A stretch of DNA of 64,000 nt from Desulfocapsaceae bacterium (GCA_031292275.1 JARLHL010000062.1:62001-126000), one strand, 5' to 3'. Counted from the first letter of the stretch, positions 1 to 9,167 are shown. Program-made: numbers and translations. The notes: generated from the sequence alone by a model not told the origin.

Positions 1-628
1 GCAGGGACAGGGTAGGCGTCTGGACCCGGCCGCAGGGGGTGAGAAAAAATCCTCCCCGCCGGGAGTTGAATCCGGTAAGCGCCCTGGTGGCATTGATGCC
101 GATGAGCCAGTCGGACTCCGAACGGCAGAGAGCGGTGTCCTCGAGCGGAATCATCTCGGAATTCTTTCGCAGATTGGCAAAGCCGTGTTTGATTGCCTCG
201 TGGGTCATGGACTGCAGCCAGAGCCTTTTAAAGGTCTTTCTGGCCACTGACTGGTTCCAGACATATCTAATAATATACTTGAAGATCAGCTCTCCCTCTC
301 GGCCGGCATCACAGGCATTGATGATCTCCTTCACGTCCTGTCTGCGTATGAGCTTCTCCAGGGCGTTGAGCTGGGTCTTCGTTTCCGGCAGACCCTTGAG
401 AGGAAAGCTCTCCGGCAGTATGGGAAGGGTTCCCATTTCCCATTTTTGGAATTTTTGGTCTATTTCTTCGGGAAAACAAATGGATACAAGATGCCCTATG
501 GCATAGGAAACAATATAGGCATTCCCTTCATAATGGGTCTTCTCCTTCTTGAATGTGTCGGGAAGGACTTTAACGAGATCGGCGGCAACGCTCGGCTTCT
601 CGGCTATAACCAAAATCTTATCACTCAT
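1..628 (-). CDS. topB: DNA topoisomerase, type IA (TopB/topoisomerase III-like), 5' part
   Basis: The gene reads leftward from ATG at 628 and runs off the left edge, so about 209 N-terminal residues are visible. The start MSDKILVIAEKPSVA is the first strand of a TOPRIM fold, with the catalytic Glu in AEK. Near residue 103 the motif DAGREGE supplies the acidic metal-binding residues. Near the left edge TPCGRVQTPTLSL matches the conserved motif after the CAP-like fold in type IA enzymes. The enzyme relaxes or decatenates DNA by single-strand passage. The active-site Tyr and any C-terminal zinc fingers lie outside the window, so topoisomerase III is favoured over topoisomerase I only from the N-terminal motifs. 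A plausible promoter is at 690-718. Confidence 0.85.
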   Translation of the reverse strand, partial: MSDKILVIAEKPSVAADLVKVLPDTFKKEKTHYEGNAYIVSYAIGHLVSICFPEEIDQKFQKWEMGTLPILPESFPLKGLPETKTQLNALEKLIRRQDVKEIINACDAGREGELIFKYIIRYVWNQSVARKTFKRLWLQSMTHEAIKHGFANLRKNSEMIPLEDTALCRSESDWLIGINATRALTGFNSRRGGFFLTPCGRVQTPTLSL

Positions 629-689
629 ATAGTGGCTGAATTTCTAAATTTCTGATCTCTTGAATGCGATAGGCAGGAAATTGCCCGTT

Positions 690-718
690 GTTGTATAGGG
701 CTGTTCCTGGTTTGTCAA
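690..718 (-). promoter_or_regulatory. Putative sigma-70 promoter of topB
   Basis: On the minus strand a perfect TTGACA (713-718) is followed after 17 bases by TACAAC (690-695), giving a leader of about 55 bases before the ATG at 628. This is pattern matching only. Confidence 0.45.
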
Positions 719-938
719 TTGTAATTTTACTGTCTGCCCGACAATTCATATTGCAGCGGTCTTGGTCACAGTTCCTGCTCTGATAAAAAAAGAAGTATGA
801 TTTTCGGCTGATAGAGATAGCTTTTCCTCTTTGTTCGGCCACGAAAATATGCAGGCGGCAGAAAATTGCCACTTTTCCCTCCGGTCCGTCTCCTCCCGGT
901 AGAGAAGAAGTGAGGCCGGGAATTTGCACGCTTCATAC
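719..938. other. Intergenic region without a recognised gene
   Basis: Between the divergent promoters of topB and the tRNA I see only short overlapping frames with no recognisable protein, no SD-like site and no convincing hairpin. Confidence 0.5.
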
Positions 939-966
939 TTGACAAAGTGACGCATCTGTGTTTAGT
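939..966 (+). promoter_or_regulatory. Putative promoter of the tRNA-Gly gene
   Basis: TTGACA at 939-944 and TTTAGT at 961-966 are separated by 16 bases. Transcription would start about 20 bases upstream of the mature tRNA end at 992. Confidence 0.5.
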
Positions 967-991
967 TGTCGCAGTTGTGCTGGGTTTATGA

Positions 992-1067
992 GCGGGCATA
1001 GCTCAGTTGGTAGAGCGCTAGCTTCCCAAGCTTGAAGTCGCGAGTTCGAGTCTCGTTGCCCGCTCCA
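992..1067 (+). tRNA. tRNA-Gly (anticodon CCC)
   Basis: A 76-base cloverleaf. The acceptor arms GCGGGCA (992-998) and TGCCCGC (1057-1063) pair perfectly, the CCA end is encoded (1065-1067), and the D-loop has the usual AGTTGGTAGA and the T-loop TTCGAGT. The anticodon loop TTCCCAA (1023-1029) gives anticodon CCC, reading GGG. The second pair of the anticodon stem (1019 with 1033) is a T-T mismatch, which is unusual. The gene stands alone and is followed by an intrinsic terminator at 1166-1189. Confidence 0.95.
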
Positions 1068-1165
1068 TTCAGCTTTGACTGGATGATTTTTCGGAGAGTG
1101 ATGCGATTTTCGTTATTATTTTCCGGAGTAGCTCCTGTATTTTTTTGTGCGGGCAGGCTTTAGAA

Positions 1166-1189
1166 AGTGGGCTATGCCCGCTTTTTTTT
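1166..1189 (+). terminator. Rho-independent terminator between tRNA-Gly and rimP
   Basis: AGTGGGC (1166-1172) and GCCCGCT (1176-1182) form a seven-pair stem with one G-T pair and loop TAT, followed by a run of eight T. It would end the tRNA transcript, or act as an attenuator ahead of the rimP-nusA operon. The same layout is known upstream of rimP in other proteobacteria. Confidence 0.8.
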
Positions 1190-1288
1190 ATGTCTGTCCG
1201 TATGTCGATATTTTTTTGTAAGGAATTCCATTGGATGAGTGAGCTGATCCTGATGCGTGGCGTCGGCGCAACGCAGGGGAGGTAAGGG

Positions 1289-1747
1289 ATGAGCGGAGTG
1301 GTTGTGGAACGGGTCAGGGATTTTGCCGCCGGGCTTCTTCTTTCCATGGGGCTGGAGCTTGTAGAGGTCCAATTCCGCAGGGAGGGGAGCGGTTGGGTTC
1401 TGCGTCTCTTTATTGATCGGGAAGGCGGTGTGACTCTTGAAGATTGCACGATGGTGAGCAGGGAGTTGAGTGATTATCTTGATGTTGAGGACTTGATTGA
1501 GCAGGCCTATCACCTCGAAGTGTCGTCGCCTGGTCTTGATCGCCCCTTGTACGGCATCGGTGATTTCAAACGTTTCTGCGGCAGGAATGCCCGGGTAAAG
1601 CTCCACGAGCAGATGAATGGGCAGCGTGTATTTGTTGGCAAGATTCATCAGGTTCATGACGATCAGACCATTGAGATGGTCCTTGAGACTGGACAATCGT
1701 TCGTGTTTTCATATGATGCGGTAAATAAGGCCAGGTTATTGATTTGA
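1289..1747 (+). CDS. rimP: Ribosome maturation factor RimP
   Basis: This 152-residue protein has the two-part RimP architecture. An N-terminal alpha/beta domain carries GLELVEVQFRREG and WVLRLFIDREGGV, then the segment DCTMVSRELSDYLD and the family signature LEVSSPGLDRPL near residues 82-93. A small SH3-like C-terminal barrel follows. RimP binds the 30S subunit and helps late assembly of the 3' domain. It opens the rimP-nusA-ylxR-infB-rbfA operon. The ATG at 1289 follows GGGGAGGTAAGGG, a strong ribosome binding site. Confidence 0.97.
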   Translation: MSGVVVERVRDFAAGLLLSMGLELVEVQFRREGSGWVLRLFIDREGGVTLEDCTMVSRELSDYLDVEDLIEQAYHLEVSSPGLDRPLYGIGDFKRFCGRNARVKLHEQMNGQRVFVGKIHQVHDDQTIEMVLETGQSFVFSYDAVNKARLLI

Positions 1748-1753
1748 TTGAGT

Positions 1754-1777
1754 GACAACAGTTTGAAGTCTGTTGTC
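1754..1777 (+). other. Hairpin between rimP and nusA
   Basis: GACAACAG (1754-1761) and CTGTTGTC (1770-1777) are a perfect eight-base inverted repeat with an eight-base loop, placed 6 bases after the rimP stop and 39 before nusA. There is no T-run after it, so it is more likely an mRNA processing or stability element than a terminator. Confidence 0.5.
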
Positions 1778-1816
1778 CGAGCTGCCAAATCGGAGTAATA
1801 AAGGTGGGGTAAGACG

Positions 1817-3196
1817 ATGTTATCAGATCTGAAACGTATAATCGACCAGATCAGCAGGGATCGTGGGTTTGATAAGAAATTGCTGATCGAGGCTATCGAA
1901 GAGGCCGTTGCTTCTGCTGCCAGAAAGAAGTTGGGGAGCCGGCGCGATATTGAGGTCCGCTACAATGAGGAATACGGAGAGGTCGAGGTCTTTCAGTTTC
2001 GCAGTGTAGTTGAAGAGGCTGAAGACGAGCAGACTGAGATTAGTTTTGCCGATGCGACAATTCTTGATCCCGAGGTTCAAGTTGGTGATGAACTTGGCGA
2101 AAAGATGGAGAATATTGAGGATCTTGGCCGGATCGCCGCCCAGTCTGCCAAGCAGGTTATCATCCACAGGATGAAGGATGCAGAACGGGATGTGATCTTC
2201 GGTATGTTCAAGGATAGGCTGGGTGAGGTGGTCAGCGGTATTGTCCAGCGGTTTGAGCGGGGCAACATGATCGTCAACCTGGGCCGGACCGATGCCATTT
2301 TGCCGAAAGATCAGCAGATACCCAAACGGTCATTCAAACAGGGGGATCGGATCAGGGCCTATCTGCTTGAGGTCCGGCAGACCAGCAGGGATTCGCAGCT
2401 TATGCTCTCCAGGACCTGTGATGAATTTTTAGCTAAGCTGTTTCAGCTGGAGGTCCCGGAGATTTCGGAAGGGATCGTTAAGATCATGGGGGTCAGCCGT
2501 GAGCCGGGCTTCAGGGCCAAGATTGCGGTCAGCTCAACGGAGTCCGATGTCGATCCTGTGGGGGCCTGCGTCGGCATGAAGGGTTCCCGGGTGCAGAATG
2601 TGGTGCAGGAGCTGCAGGGAGAGCGGATTGATATCGTCACCTGGAGTCCTGATCCTGCCAAATATGTCTATAATGCCTTGGCCCCGGCCCATGTGAGCAT
2701 GGTTAGGGTTGATGAAGAAAACCGATCGCTTCTGGTTGTTGTACCCAATGATCAGCTCTCGCTTGCCATCGGAAGACAGGGGCAGAATGTGCGCCTGGCC
2801 TCCAAATTGCTCGGATGGCGTATTGATGTGAAGAGTGAGCAGCGCTATGGAAATCTGGAGGATCAGGGCTATCAGTCCCTGCTGGGTCTTGCCGGTGTTG
2901 AAGAGCCATTGGCTGATCAGATTTTTGCGAAAAACATCAAGTCAGCAGAGGATATGGCCTATGCGAAGGTCGAGGATCTGACCATTCTTCGCGCAATTGA
3001 CGATACCTTTGCCACGGCTCTTATAGAAGAGGCCCGGCGGTTGCTGGGAGACAGCTATCAACCGGAGCGGGCTGCTGCAGAAACCCGGGTTGAGGTCGGC
3101 GCTGAGGCGGTGCCGCCGGAAGAGGGACTGGCGCAAGAGGTTGATGGCGGTGCTGAGGAGAAACAACGGGAAGACAGCGAAGGCGATGGGGCCTGA
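1817..3196 (+). CDS. nusA: Transcription termination/antitermination factor NusA
   Basis: NusA binds RNA polymerase and nascent RNA to modulate pausing, termination and antitermination. The 459 residues show, in order, the RNAP-binding N-terminal domain (about 1-125), an S1 domain around residues 135-185 (VSGIVQRFERGNMIVNLG), and two KH domains with signature loops GACVGMKGSRVQ near 249 and AIGRQGQNVR near 316. A helix-hairpin-helix-like repeat follows around 360-420 (GVEEPLADQIF). The tail is acidic and Glu/Ala-rich. It has one clear AR2-like repeat region rather than the long pair in E. coli (495 residues). The stop overlaps the start of ylxR, consistent with coupled translation. Confidence 0.98.
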   Translation: MLSDLKRIIDQISRDRGFDKKLLIEAIEEAVASAARKKLGSRRDIEVRYNEEYGEVEVFQFRSVVEEAEDEQTEISFADATILDPEVQVGDELGEKMENIEDLGRIAAQSAKQVIIHRMKDAERDVIFGMFKDRLGEVVSGIVQRFERGNMIVNLGRTDAILPKDQQIPKRSFKQGDRIRAYLLEVRQTSRDSQLMLSRTCDEFLAKLFQLEVPEISEGIVKIMGVSREPGFRAKIAVSSTESDVDPVGACVGMKGSRVQNVVQELQGERIDIVTWSPDPAKYVYNALAPAHVSMVRVDEENRSLLVVVPNDQLSLAIGRQGQNVRLASKLLGWRIDVKSEQRYGNLEDQGYQSLLGLAGVEEPLADQIFAKNIKSAEDMAYAKVEDLTILRAIDDTFATALIEEARRLLGDSYQPERAAAETRVEVGAEAVPPEEGLAQEVDGGAEEKQREDSEGDGA

Positions 3197-3410
3197 GGGG
3201 TTTTTCCGGGGGCCCGTCAGGACCTGTACGATCTGCGGCTGTAAGGCATCGAAGGAGCTGCTGTGTCGTTTTGTATGGCAGGGGCAGAGGCCTGTCATGG
3301 ATGTCAGGAAGCGGATGATGGGGCGGGGAGCATATTGCTGTGACCGGGAACGGTGTGTGGATGGATTCCTGGCCCGGGAAAAGAAGTGGAAAATTGCCTT
3401 CAGGCTTTGA
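3186..3410 (+). CDS. ylxR: YlxR-family (DUF448) RNA-binding protein
   Basis: A 74-residue protein starting at an ATG inside the last codons of nusA. The motifs RTCTICGCKASKELLCRFV and GRGAYCC are the YlxR signature (RTCxxCR...KxxLxRxV; GRGAYxC). The open frame extends upstream to 3090, but that part is the nusA tail read in another frame, so 3186 is preferred. YlxR proteins are small nucleic-acid-binding proteins found between nusA and infB in many bacteria, with a proposed regulatory or nucleoid role. The precise function here is unknown. Three extra Cys beyond the usual pair are visible. Confidence 0.85.
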   Translation: MGPEGFFRGPVRTCTICGCKASKELLCRFVWQGQRPVMDVRKRMMGRGAYCCDRERCVDGFLAREKKWKIAFRL

Positions 3411-3506
3411 TGATGGATCTGACCATTTTGAGAAGGGTATTTTCTTGAGAGAGTCCGATGGTTCTGATTGGGTATGACTGTGGAGAAGGAAACACGGGAG
3501 CAAGCA

Positions 3507-6248
3507 ATGGGCAGGATTAGGGTGTATGAATTGGCCAAGGAAACCGGAATCAGCAGCAAGGCGTTGGCCACAAAATTGTCGGATATGGGGATTGAGGTTA
3601 AAGGCCCGAGTTCGACGGTTGATGAAGGTGCCGCCGCCAGAATCCGTGCCTCTGTTTTAAAGGGAGGGGAATCCGAAAAGTCGGATGGCCGGGGAGGCGC
3701 CCATGCGTCTCCGGGGCCGACGGTTATTCGCCGCAGGCCGACGATTATCCGCCGCAGACCCCAGGATGAGCCGGAGGGATCCGAGCCTGTTGCGGATGAA
3801 GTGAAAAAAGAGGGTGTCCCGCCTGAATCCCATGTTATCCAGGCTGAAGAAAAAGCCGCCGCAGGCTCGGGAGTCGAGACTGTTCAAGTCCCGAGAGTTG
3901 AAACGCCAACGGTCGCCGAACCTGCTGCCAGTGACGTGCAGTCGGATTCCGCCGGTGCCGAAGCGACTGCGGAAGCTGCCGGGCCCAAAGAGACCGAGGT
4001 ACCTGCGGCTGAACCCGCCCGCGCCAAGGAGTGGACCGAGCGGTTTAAACCGGTGGTCAAAGAGGCTGCAGGAGTTAAAAAGGTCAAGAAGGATTCGGCA
4101 AGAAAAGGTCTGGCGCGGGTTGTCGGCAGTATAGAGATGCCTGTTGAGGAAGAGACCAAAACCCAGCCTCCGCGTCCCCGCAAGAAGGGGAAGCCTCCCG
4201 AGGTCCGTGAATCCGCCGCTTCGGTTGTTCCGGTCGTCGACGACAGCCTTGAAGAGGGTGCCCGGGCCAAAAAGAAAGGCAAGCGGGATCCGGTGGCCGG
4301 AGAAAACGATACCGAGCAGGAAAAAGGCTGGAAAGCGGGAAAATTAGTTAAAAAGGGGAAGAAAAACGTTAAGTTCACCCATTTTAACGATGAGTACCAG
4401 CGGGGATCCGGCAAGCGTGGCAAGAAGGGTCGGGGCCGTGAGAAACAGATCCCGCAGTCGACCATCGAGATGAAGGCGATCAAGAAGCGGATCAGGGTTT
4501 ATGACACCATAACTGTGGGCGACCTTGCCAGCAGGATGAAGGTGAAGGCCAGTGAGGTCATTGCCAAGCTCATGACCCTGGGGGTCATGGCTACCATGAA
4601 TCAGGCTGTTGATGTCGAGACGGCCATGCTGATTGCCACTGATTTCGGTTATGAGGTAGAGCAGGGGATCACCGAGGAGATCGGCATCCTGATGCTGGAG
4701 GAAAAAGAAGAGGGCGGCGATCTGAAGCCCCGATCCCCCGTGGTGACGGTCATGGGGCATGTCGATCACGGCAAGACCTCCATCCTCGATGCGATCAGGA
4801 AAACTGATGTGGCCCTCGGTGAGGCCGGTGGAATCACACAGCACATCGGTGCCTATCATGTCCGGTCTAATGCCGGGGATGTCACCTTTATCGATACCCC
4901 TGGACATGCCGCCTTCACTGAGATGCGGTCGCGTGGCGCCCAAGTTACCGATCTGGTTATCCTGGTTGTCGCGGCAGATGACGGCGTGATGGATCAGACC
5001 CGTGAGGCGATTCACCATGCCCAGGCCGCATCGGTGCCGATCCTGGTTGCAGTCAACAAGATCGACAAGGACAACGCTGATCCGGACCGGGTCAAGCGGG
5101 AGCTGGCTGAGTTCGGCCTCAACCCGGAAGAGTGGGGCGGGCAGACAATCTATTGTCAGGTGTCTGCCAAGAAGAATATCGGCATTGACAATCTGATGGA
5201 AAATATCCAGTTGATGGCCGAGATGCTGGAGTTGAAGGCAGATTCCAGCAGAAAGGCAAAAGGACGGGTTATTGAGGCCCAGTTGGACAAGGGCAGGGGG
5301 CCAGTGGCCACTGTCCTGGTTCAGGAAGGTACGCTCAGGCCAGGAAATTTCTTTGTTGTCGGACAATTCAGCGGCAAGGTCCGGGCCATGCTTGATGATA
5401 AGGGCAGGCCGATCAAGGAGGCCGGTCCTTCCATTCCCGTCGAGGTGCAGGGCCTGTCCGGCGTGCCATCGGCTGGTGATGAGTTTGTCGTCGTTACAGA
5501 TGAAAAAATGGCCAGAAACGTCAGTTATTCCCGGTCGTTGAAGATCCGTGAAACTGAGCTTGGCGCCAGTTCCAAAATCTCGCTGGACAAACTCTTCGAA
5601 AAGATGAGCCAAGGCGACGTCAAGGAACTGCGGGTCGTTCTCCGCGCCGATGTGCAGGGGACGCTGGAGGCCTTTGCCAAGGCAGCCGAAGAACTCTCCA
5701 CCGACCAGATTAAGGTCCGGGTCCTGCATGAGGGGACCGGCACAATCACCGAATCGGATATCCTGCTGGCCTCGGCCTCGGAGGCCATCATCATCGGTTT
5801 CAATGTTCGGCCGGCTGCCAAGGTCAAGGATCTGGCAGTCAAGGAGAATGTGGATGTCCGCGCCTATGACGTGATCTATAACGCCCTGGACGATATCCGT
5901 AAGGCCATGGTCGGCATGCTTGATCCGACCTTCAGAGAGGATGTGATTGGCAATGCAGATGTCAGGGAGACCTTCCATGTGCCGAAGATCGGGACTATCG
6001 CCGGTTGCTCCGTGGCCGAAGGCAAGATCCAGAGAAACGCCAGCGTCCGGGTTGTCCGCGACGGTGTTGTCATCTATACCGGCAAGATCCATTCTCTCAG
6101 GCGGTTCAAGGACGACGTCAAGGAGGTTGCCGCCGGATATGAATGTGGTATCGGAGTAGAGAATTTTAATGATATTAAAGTGGGGGATTCCTTGGAGGCT
6201 TTTGTTATGCTCCAGGTGGAGGCGACACTCACTGGTGATAAAAAGTAG
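3507..6248 (+). CDS. infB: Translation initiation factor IF-2
   Basis: IF-2 is the GTPase that brings fMet-tRNA to the 30S subunit and promotes subunit joining. From the ATG at 3507 the protein has 913 residues and begins [14 protein letters not shown], the expected IF2 N-terminal domain. An in-frame ATG at 3468 lacks a ribosome binding site, while 3507 follows GGGAG. A long low-complexity, charged linker (about 60-320) precedes a second IF2_N domain near 330. The G domain has G1 GHVDHGKTS (about 416-424), G2/G3 DTPGHAAF, and G4 NKID near 516, then domains II, III and IV. It lies between ylxR and rbfA in the standard order. Confidence 0.98.
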   Translation: MGRIRVYELAKETGISSKALATKLSDMGIEVKGPSSTVDEGAAARIRASVLKGGESEKSDGRGGAHASPGPTVIRRRPTIIRRRPQDEPEGSEPVADEVKKEGVPPESHVIQAEEKAAAGSGVETVQVPRVETPTVAEPAASDVQSDSAGAEATAEAAGPKETEVPAAEPARAKEWTERFKPVVKEAAGVKKVKKDSARKGLARVVGSIEMPVEEETKTQPPRPRKKGKPPEVRESAASVVPVVDDSLEEGARAKKKGKRDPVAGENDTEQEKGWKAGKLVKKGKKNVKFTHFNDEYQRGSGKRGKKGRGREKQIPQSTIEMKAIKKRIRVYDTITVGDLASRMKVKASEVIAKLMTLGVMATMNQAVDVETAMLIATDFGYEVEQGITEEIGILMLEEKEEGGDLKPRSPVVTVMGHVDHGKTSILDAIRKTDVALGEAGGITQHIGAYHVRSNAGDVTFIDTPGHAAFTEMRSRGAQVTDLVILVVAADDGVMDQTREAIHHAQAASVPILVAVNKIDKDNADPDRVKRELAEFGLNPEEWGGQTIYCQVSAKKNIGIDNLMENIQLMAEMLELKADSSRKAKGRVIEAQLDKGRGPVATVLVQEGTLRPGNFFVVGQFSGKVRAMLDDKGRPIKEAGPSIPVEVQGLSGVPSAGDEFVVVTDEKMARNVSYSRSLKIRETELGASSKISLDKLFEKMSQGDVKELRVVLRADVQGTLEAFAKAAEELSTDQIKVRVLHEGTGTITESDILLASASEAIIIGFNVRPAAKVKDLAVKENVDVRAYDVIYNALDDIRKAMVGMLDPTFREDVIGNADVRETFHVPKIGTIAGCSVAEGKIQRNASVRVVRDGVVIYTGKIHSLRRFKDDVKEVAAGYECGIGVENFNDIKVGDSLEAFVMLQVEATLTGDKK

Positions 6249-6250
6249 CT

Positions 6251-6670
6251 ATGGAACACTTTGATCCCAAGGCGACCCTGGATGCCATCGGGCTTGGGAA
6301 AAAACAACAGAAACGTTCGATCCGGGTTGCTGATGCTATCCGAAACGAAGTCTCCATTCTTTTGCTGCAGAAGATCAGGGATCGAAAAATCAGCACGGCT
6401 TCAATTTCACGGGTTGAAGTCAGCGATGATTTGAAATATGCCAAGATTTATTATACAGTTTTTGGAGGGAAGAAGGAGATCAGCGATGCTGAGCAGGGAT
6501 TTCAGCGGGCACAGGGATTCATCCGAAGCCATATCGCCAAGACCTTGAATATGCGGTACACCCCTGAGTTGCAGTTTCGGTACGATGCGGTGGCCGAAAA
6601 GGTTGAAGAAATCGAAAGACTCTTTCAAACAATAGCTGGCGAGAGGGAGAGTGATGAGAAAAATTCCTGA
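6251..6670 (+). CDS. rbfA: 30S ribosome-binding factor RbfA
   Basis: A 139-residue KH-fold protein that helps 16S rRNA 5'-end processing and cold-shock assembly of 30S subunits. SIRVADAIRNEVSILLLQKIRD at the start, then SRVEVSDDLKYAKIYYTVFG and LNMRYTPELQFRYD, match the RbfA signature. The start is 2 bases after the infB stop and the 3' end overlaps the start of the next gene, so it sits in a tightly coupled operon. Confidence 0.95.
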   Translation: MEHFDPKATLDAIGLGKKQQKRSIRVADAIRNEVSILLLQKIRDRKISTASISRVEVSDDLKYAKIYYTVFGGKKEISDAEQGFQRAQGFIRSHIAKTLNMRYTPELQFRYDAVAEKVEEIERLFQTIAGERESDEKNS

Positions 6671-7646
6671 AAATCTCAGCACAATCATTCGGGAAATCAG
6701 TAACTTCGTTCTGGTGACTCATATCCACCCTGATGGCGATGCACTGGGCTCCCTTCTAGGATTTGCCGAAATTCTTGAATCTCTGGGTAAGCGTGTCTTC
6801 TGTTATCTGGAAGAGCCGGTTTCCGGCCTCTATGATTTTTTGCCCAATTGTGGAAATGTCCATACCGAAATTCAGGCTGTTCGGCAGTTTCTCGATGCGG
6901 CGGATGGTCAGGTTGCCGGTGTGTCTCTCGACTGCGGGGACTGCGACCGGCTTGGAGAAAATCAGCTTGAGCTTTTGAAAATCAAGCCTTTTTACGCCAT
7001 TGATCATCATAGAGCCCACAAGGAATATGGCGATTTCAGGTGGATTGAGTCCGACTGCTCATCGACAGGCGAGATGGTCTATGAGCTGGCCCTGGCCCTT
7101 GGGGCGGATGTCTCCAGAAAATGTGCCATCAATCTCTATGTGGCCATTTCTACCGATACGGGGTCGTTCCGCTATGAATCAACCACGTCGAGGACCCACA
7201 TAATTGCTGCTGATCTTGTCGACCGTGGGGTCCGGCCCGATGAAATTGCTGGTCATCTGCATGAGAATTTCACCCTGCCAAGGCTGAAACTGATGGAATT
7301 GGTCCTATCCACGCTGCAGCTTTACGAGTCTGAACAGCTGGCCTTTATCCGCGTTACCAACGATATGTTTGAGAAGAGCGGCGCTGATTTTCAGGATGTT
7401 GAGGGTTTTATCGATTACCCGCGGTCCTTGCGTTCGGTAAAGGTTGCCGCTTTTATTAAGGAGCGAAAAGACAGCCAGATCAGCGTCAGCCTGCGGGCCA
7501 AGGGAGAATGTGATGTTGCAGAGGTGGCGCAGAGTTTCGGCGGCGGCGGTCATCGGAATGCGGCCGGCTTCCGATTTTCCGGGAAGACGGTGGATGATGT
7601 CCATGCAGAGATCCTTGCGGCATTGAGAATGTCATTGTGCCATTGA
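6654..7646 (+). CDS. nrnA: DHH-family phosphoesterase, NrnA-like nanoRNase/pAp phosphatase
   Basis: A 330-residue DHH/DHHA1 protein. Motif I VTHIHPDGDALGS (about residues 23-35), the Asp of DCGDCDRLGE, the DHH motif in IDHHRAHKEYGD and the later STGEMVYEL and DTGSFRYEST segments are all present. The C-terminal DHHA1 domain has GGGGHRNAAGF. These Mn2+-dependent enzymes degrade short RNA oligonucleotides and dephosphorylate 3'-phosphoadenosine 5'-phosphate, which would also serve sulfate assimilation. The ATG at 6654 overlaps rbfA by 17 bases. A GTG at 6651 is also possible. A gene of this family is common between rbfA and truB. Confidence 0.93.
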   Translation: MRKIPENLSTIIREISNFVLVTHIHPDGDALGSLLGFAEILESLGKRVFCYLEEPVSGLYDFLPNCGNVHTEIQAVRQFLDAADGQVAGVSLDCGDCDRLGENQLELLKIKPFYAIDHHRAHKEYGDFRWIESDCSSTGEMVYELALALGADVSRKCAINLYVAISTDTGSFRYESTTSRTHIIAADLVDRGVRPDEIAGHLHENFTLPRLKLMELVLSTLQLYESEQLAFIRVTNDMFEKSGADFQDVEGFIDYPRSLRSVKVAAFIKERKDSQISVSLRAKGECDVAEVAQSFGGGGHRNAAGFRFSGKTVDDVHAEILAALRMSLCH

Positions 7647-7727
7647 ACCCCTCCCGTTCAGACAAGTGGCGGGCCAGTTGTCCGGGCAAGAGGATGCATC
7701 CGGCGGATTTGATTATCTGGAGGCGCA

Positions 7728-8465
7728 ATGCCGGACTGTAATCCCGGGGTTTTCCTGATTGACAAGCCTGAAGGTCCGACCTCATTTATGATGGTGCGGC
7801 GGGTCCGCAGAGCCCTGAGAATAAAGAAAGTAGGGCATGCTGGTACCCTGGATCCCTTTGCCAGCGGTCTTTTGGTGGTCTGCGCGGGGAGGCCTGCAAC
7901 CAGGCTCATCTCAGCCATCATGGAAGGAGAGAAGGAGTATATGGCAACCCTGCATCTCGGTGTAGAGACGGAGACGCTGGACCCCGAGGGAGCGGTCACC
8001 GCCCGTTCGCCCATGGGCCGGCTCAGTCCTGAACGGATTGAGGAGTGTTTGCAGCGATACCGGGGAGAGATTGAACAGGTGCCGCCGAAATATTCGGCCT
8101 TGAAGCATCAGGGAAAGCCGTTGTATTATTATGCTCGCAAAGGGATTGAGGTCACAAAGGAATCCCGGCAGGTTACGATAAGCACGCTGGTGCGGACCGA
8201 TGCCGGTCACGGACTCGAAGGCGACGAGGGGGATCTTCCGCTGCGGATTGTCTGCAGTAAGGGAACCTACATTCGGACCCTGGCCGCAGACATTGGCGCG
8301 TCTCTCGGCTGCGGCGCATATCTGACCCGGTTGCGGAGGACCAGAAGCGGAATTTTTTCCGTAGACGCCGGTTTGCCCGGTGGCGATTTAACCCTTCCGG
8401 ATGCATCAGACCGGCTCCTGGCCGCGGGATTGTCTCTTGAAGATGTATCTAAACTGTTGCAATAA
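7728..8465 (+). CDS. truB: tRNA pseudouridine(55) synthase TruB
   Basis: TruB makes pseudouridine 55 in the T-loop of most tRNAs. The catalytic Asp is in GHAGTLDPFASGLL near residues 36-49. Other family segments are GVFLIDKPEGPTS at the start, EKEYMATLHLGVETETLDPEG, QVPPKYSALKHQGKPLYYYAR and CSKGTYIRTLAADIG. At 245 residues it is clearly shorter than the 314-residue E. coli enzyme and appears to lack most of the C-terminal PUA-like domain. The catalytic domain looks intact. It follows nrnA by 81 bases. Confidence 0.96.
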   Translation: MPDCNPGVFLIDKPEGPTSFMMVRRVRRALRIKKVGHAGTLDPFASGLLVVCAGRPATRLISAIMEGEKEYMATLHLGVETETLDPEGAVTARSPMGRLSPERIEECLQRYRGEIEQVPPKYSALKHQGKPLYYYARKGIEVTKESRQVTISTLVRTDAGHGLEGDEGDLPLRIVCSKGTYIRTLAADIGASLGCGAYLTRLRRTRSGIFSVDAGLPGGDLTLPDASDRLLAAGLSLEDVSKLLQ

Positions 8466-8604
8466 TCCTTTTTAGTCGATAGGGTAATTGTCAGCGTATT
8501 GTGACTTGAGTTCATGACGTCCTTTTGCACTGAAAAGGGGTTTTTTGTTTATTTAAAAGGCCGGATGGCATTGGGAAGAATCGGTTCTTTTAGTCTGTAA
8601 GATA

Positions 8605-8634
8605 CTGAAAGAAAACGGAAATATTTGGTATAGT
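8605..8634 (+). promoter_or_regulatory. Putative promoter ahead of rpsO
   Basis: CTGAAA (8605-8610) and TATAGT (8629-8634) with an 18-base spacer lie about 55 bases before the rpsO start in a 222-base gap after truB. A separate rpsO-pnp promoter is known in E. coli, so this is plausible but unproven. Confidence 0.4.
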
Positions 8635-8687
8635 GGCGTAAATCGAAAGAATGAAATGTTGTTTGAGACAACTTCAGGAGGTTTGTT

Positions 8688-8957
8688 GTGGCACAGTCAG
8701 CAGTGAAAAAAAGCGAAATCATAGAAAAGTTCAAGATCCATGCCTCTGATACCGGTTCTTCGACGGTGCAGATTGCCCTTCTTACAGATCGTATCCAGTA
8801 TCTCACGGAGCATTTCAAGACCCATGTCAAAGATCACCATTCTCGGCAGGGTCTATTGAAGCTTGTTGGTCAGAGAAGGAGTCTGCTTGACTATCTGAAG
8901 AAAAAAGATGTCAATACCTACAGGACCCTTATTCTAGAACTCGGTATCCGTAAATAG
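8688..8957 (+). CDS. rpsO: 30S ribosomal protein S15
   Basis: The 89-residue product matches S15 throughout: a leading helix with [19 protein letters not shown], then [19 protein letters not shown], the rRNA-binding [22 protein letters not shown] and the end LELGIRK. It starts at GTG, 8688, behind the strong site AGGAGG. S15 is a primary binder of the 16S central domain. It precedes pnp as in most proteobacteria. Confidence 0.98.
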   Translation: MAQSAVKKSEIIEKFKIHASDTGSSTVQIALLTDRIQYLTEHFKTHVKDHHSRQGLLKLVGQRRSLLDYLKKKDVNTYRTLILELGIRK

Positions 8958-9016
8958 AGTCTGTTGCAGGGGAAGTCTCATCTCGCCTGGTGTTGTTTAC
9001 GTACGAGCCATTTCTC

Positions 9017-9056
9017 AAAGCGGACTCTTGCGGAGATCTCCGGAGTAGTCCGCTTT
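9017..9056 (+). promoter_or_regulatory. Long hairpin in the rpsO-pnp spacer, possible RNase III processing site
   Basis: AAAGCGGACT (9017-9026) pairs perfectly with AGTCCGCTTT (9047-9056). Inside the loop, CGGAGATCTCCG is itself a palindrome that can extend the stem. There is no T-run after it, so it does not look like a simple terminator. In E. coli a hairpin in this same position is cut by RNase III and mediates PNPase autoregulation; the same role here is inferred from position and structure. Confidence 0.6.
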
Positions 9057-9167
9057 GTTGAGTCCTTTCGCGATCCCGAAAATAATAAGAGCATACGGGG
9101 CTGGTGGATAATCCAGTCAATATAATGGCGCTGGGCATTTCCCTGATGCATAAACTCTGGAGGATAT

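Noticed and set aside
39-506. 155-residue rightward frame at the left edge
   Set aside because: Antisense to the topoisomerase, whose TOPRIM motifs on the other strand are clear.
4344-6092. 582-residue open frame on the minus strand
   Set aside because: It lies fully opposite infB, which has clear IF-2 motifs; the frame is a shadow and has no family resemblance.
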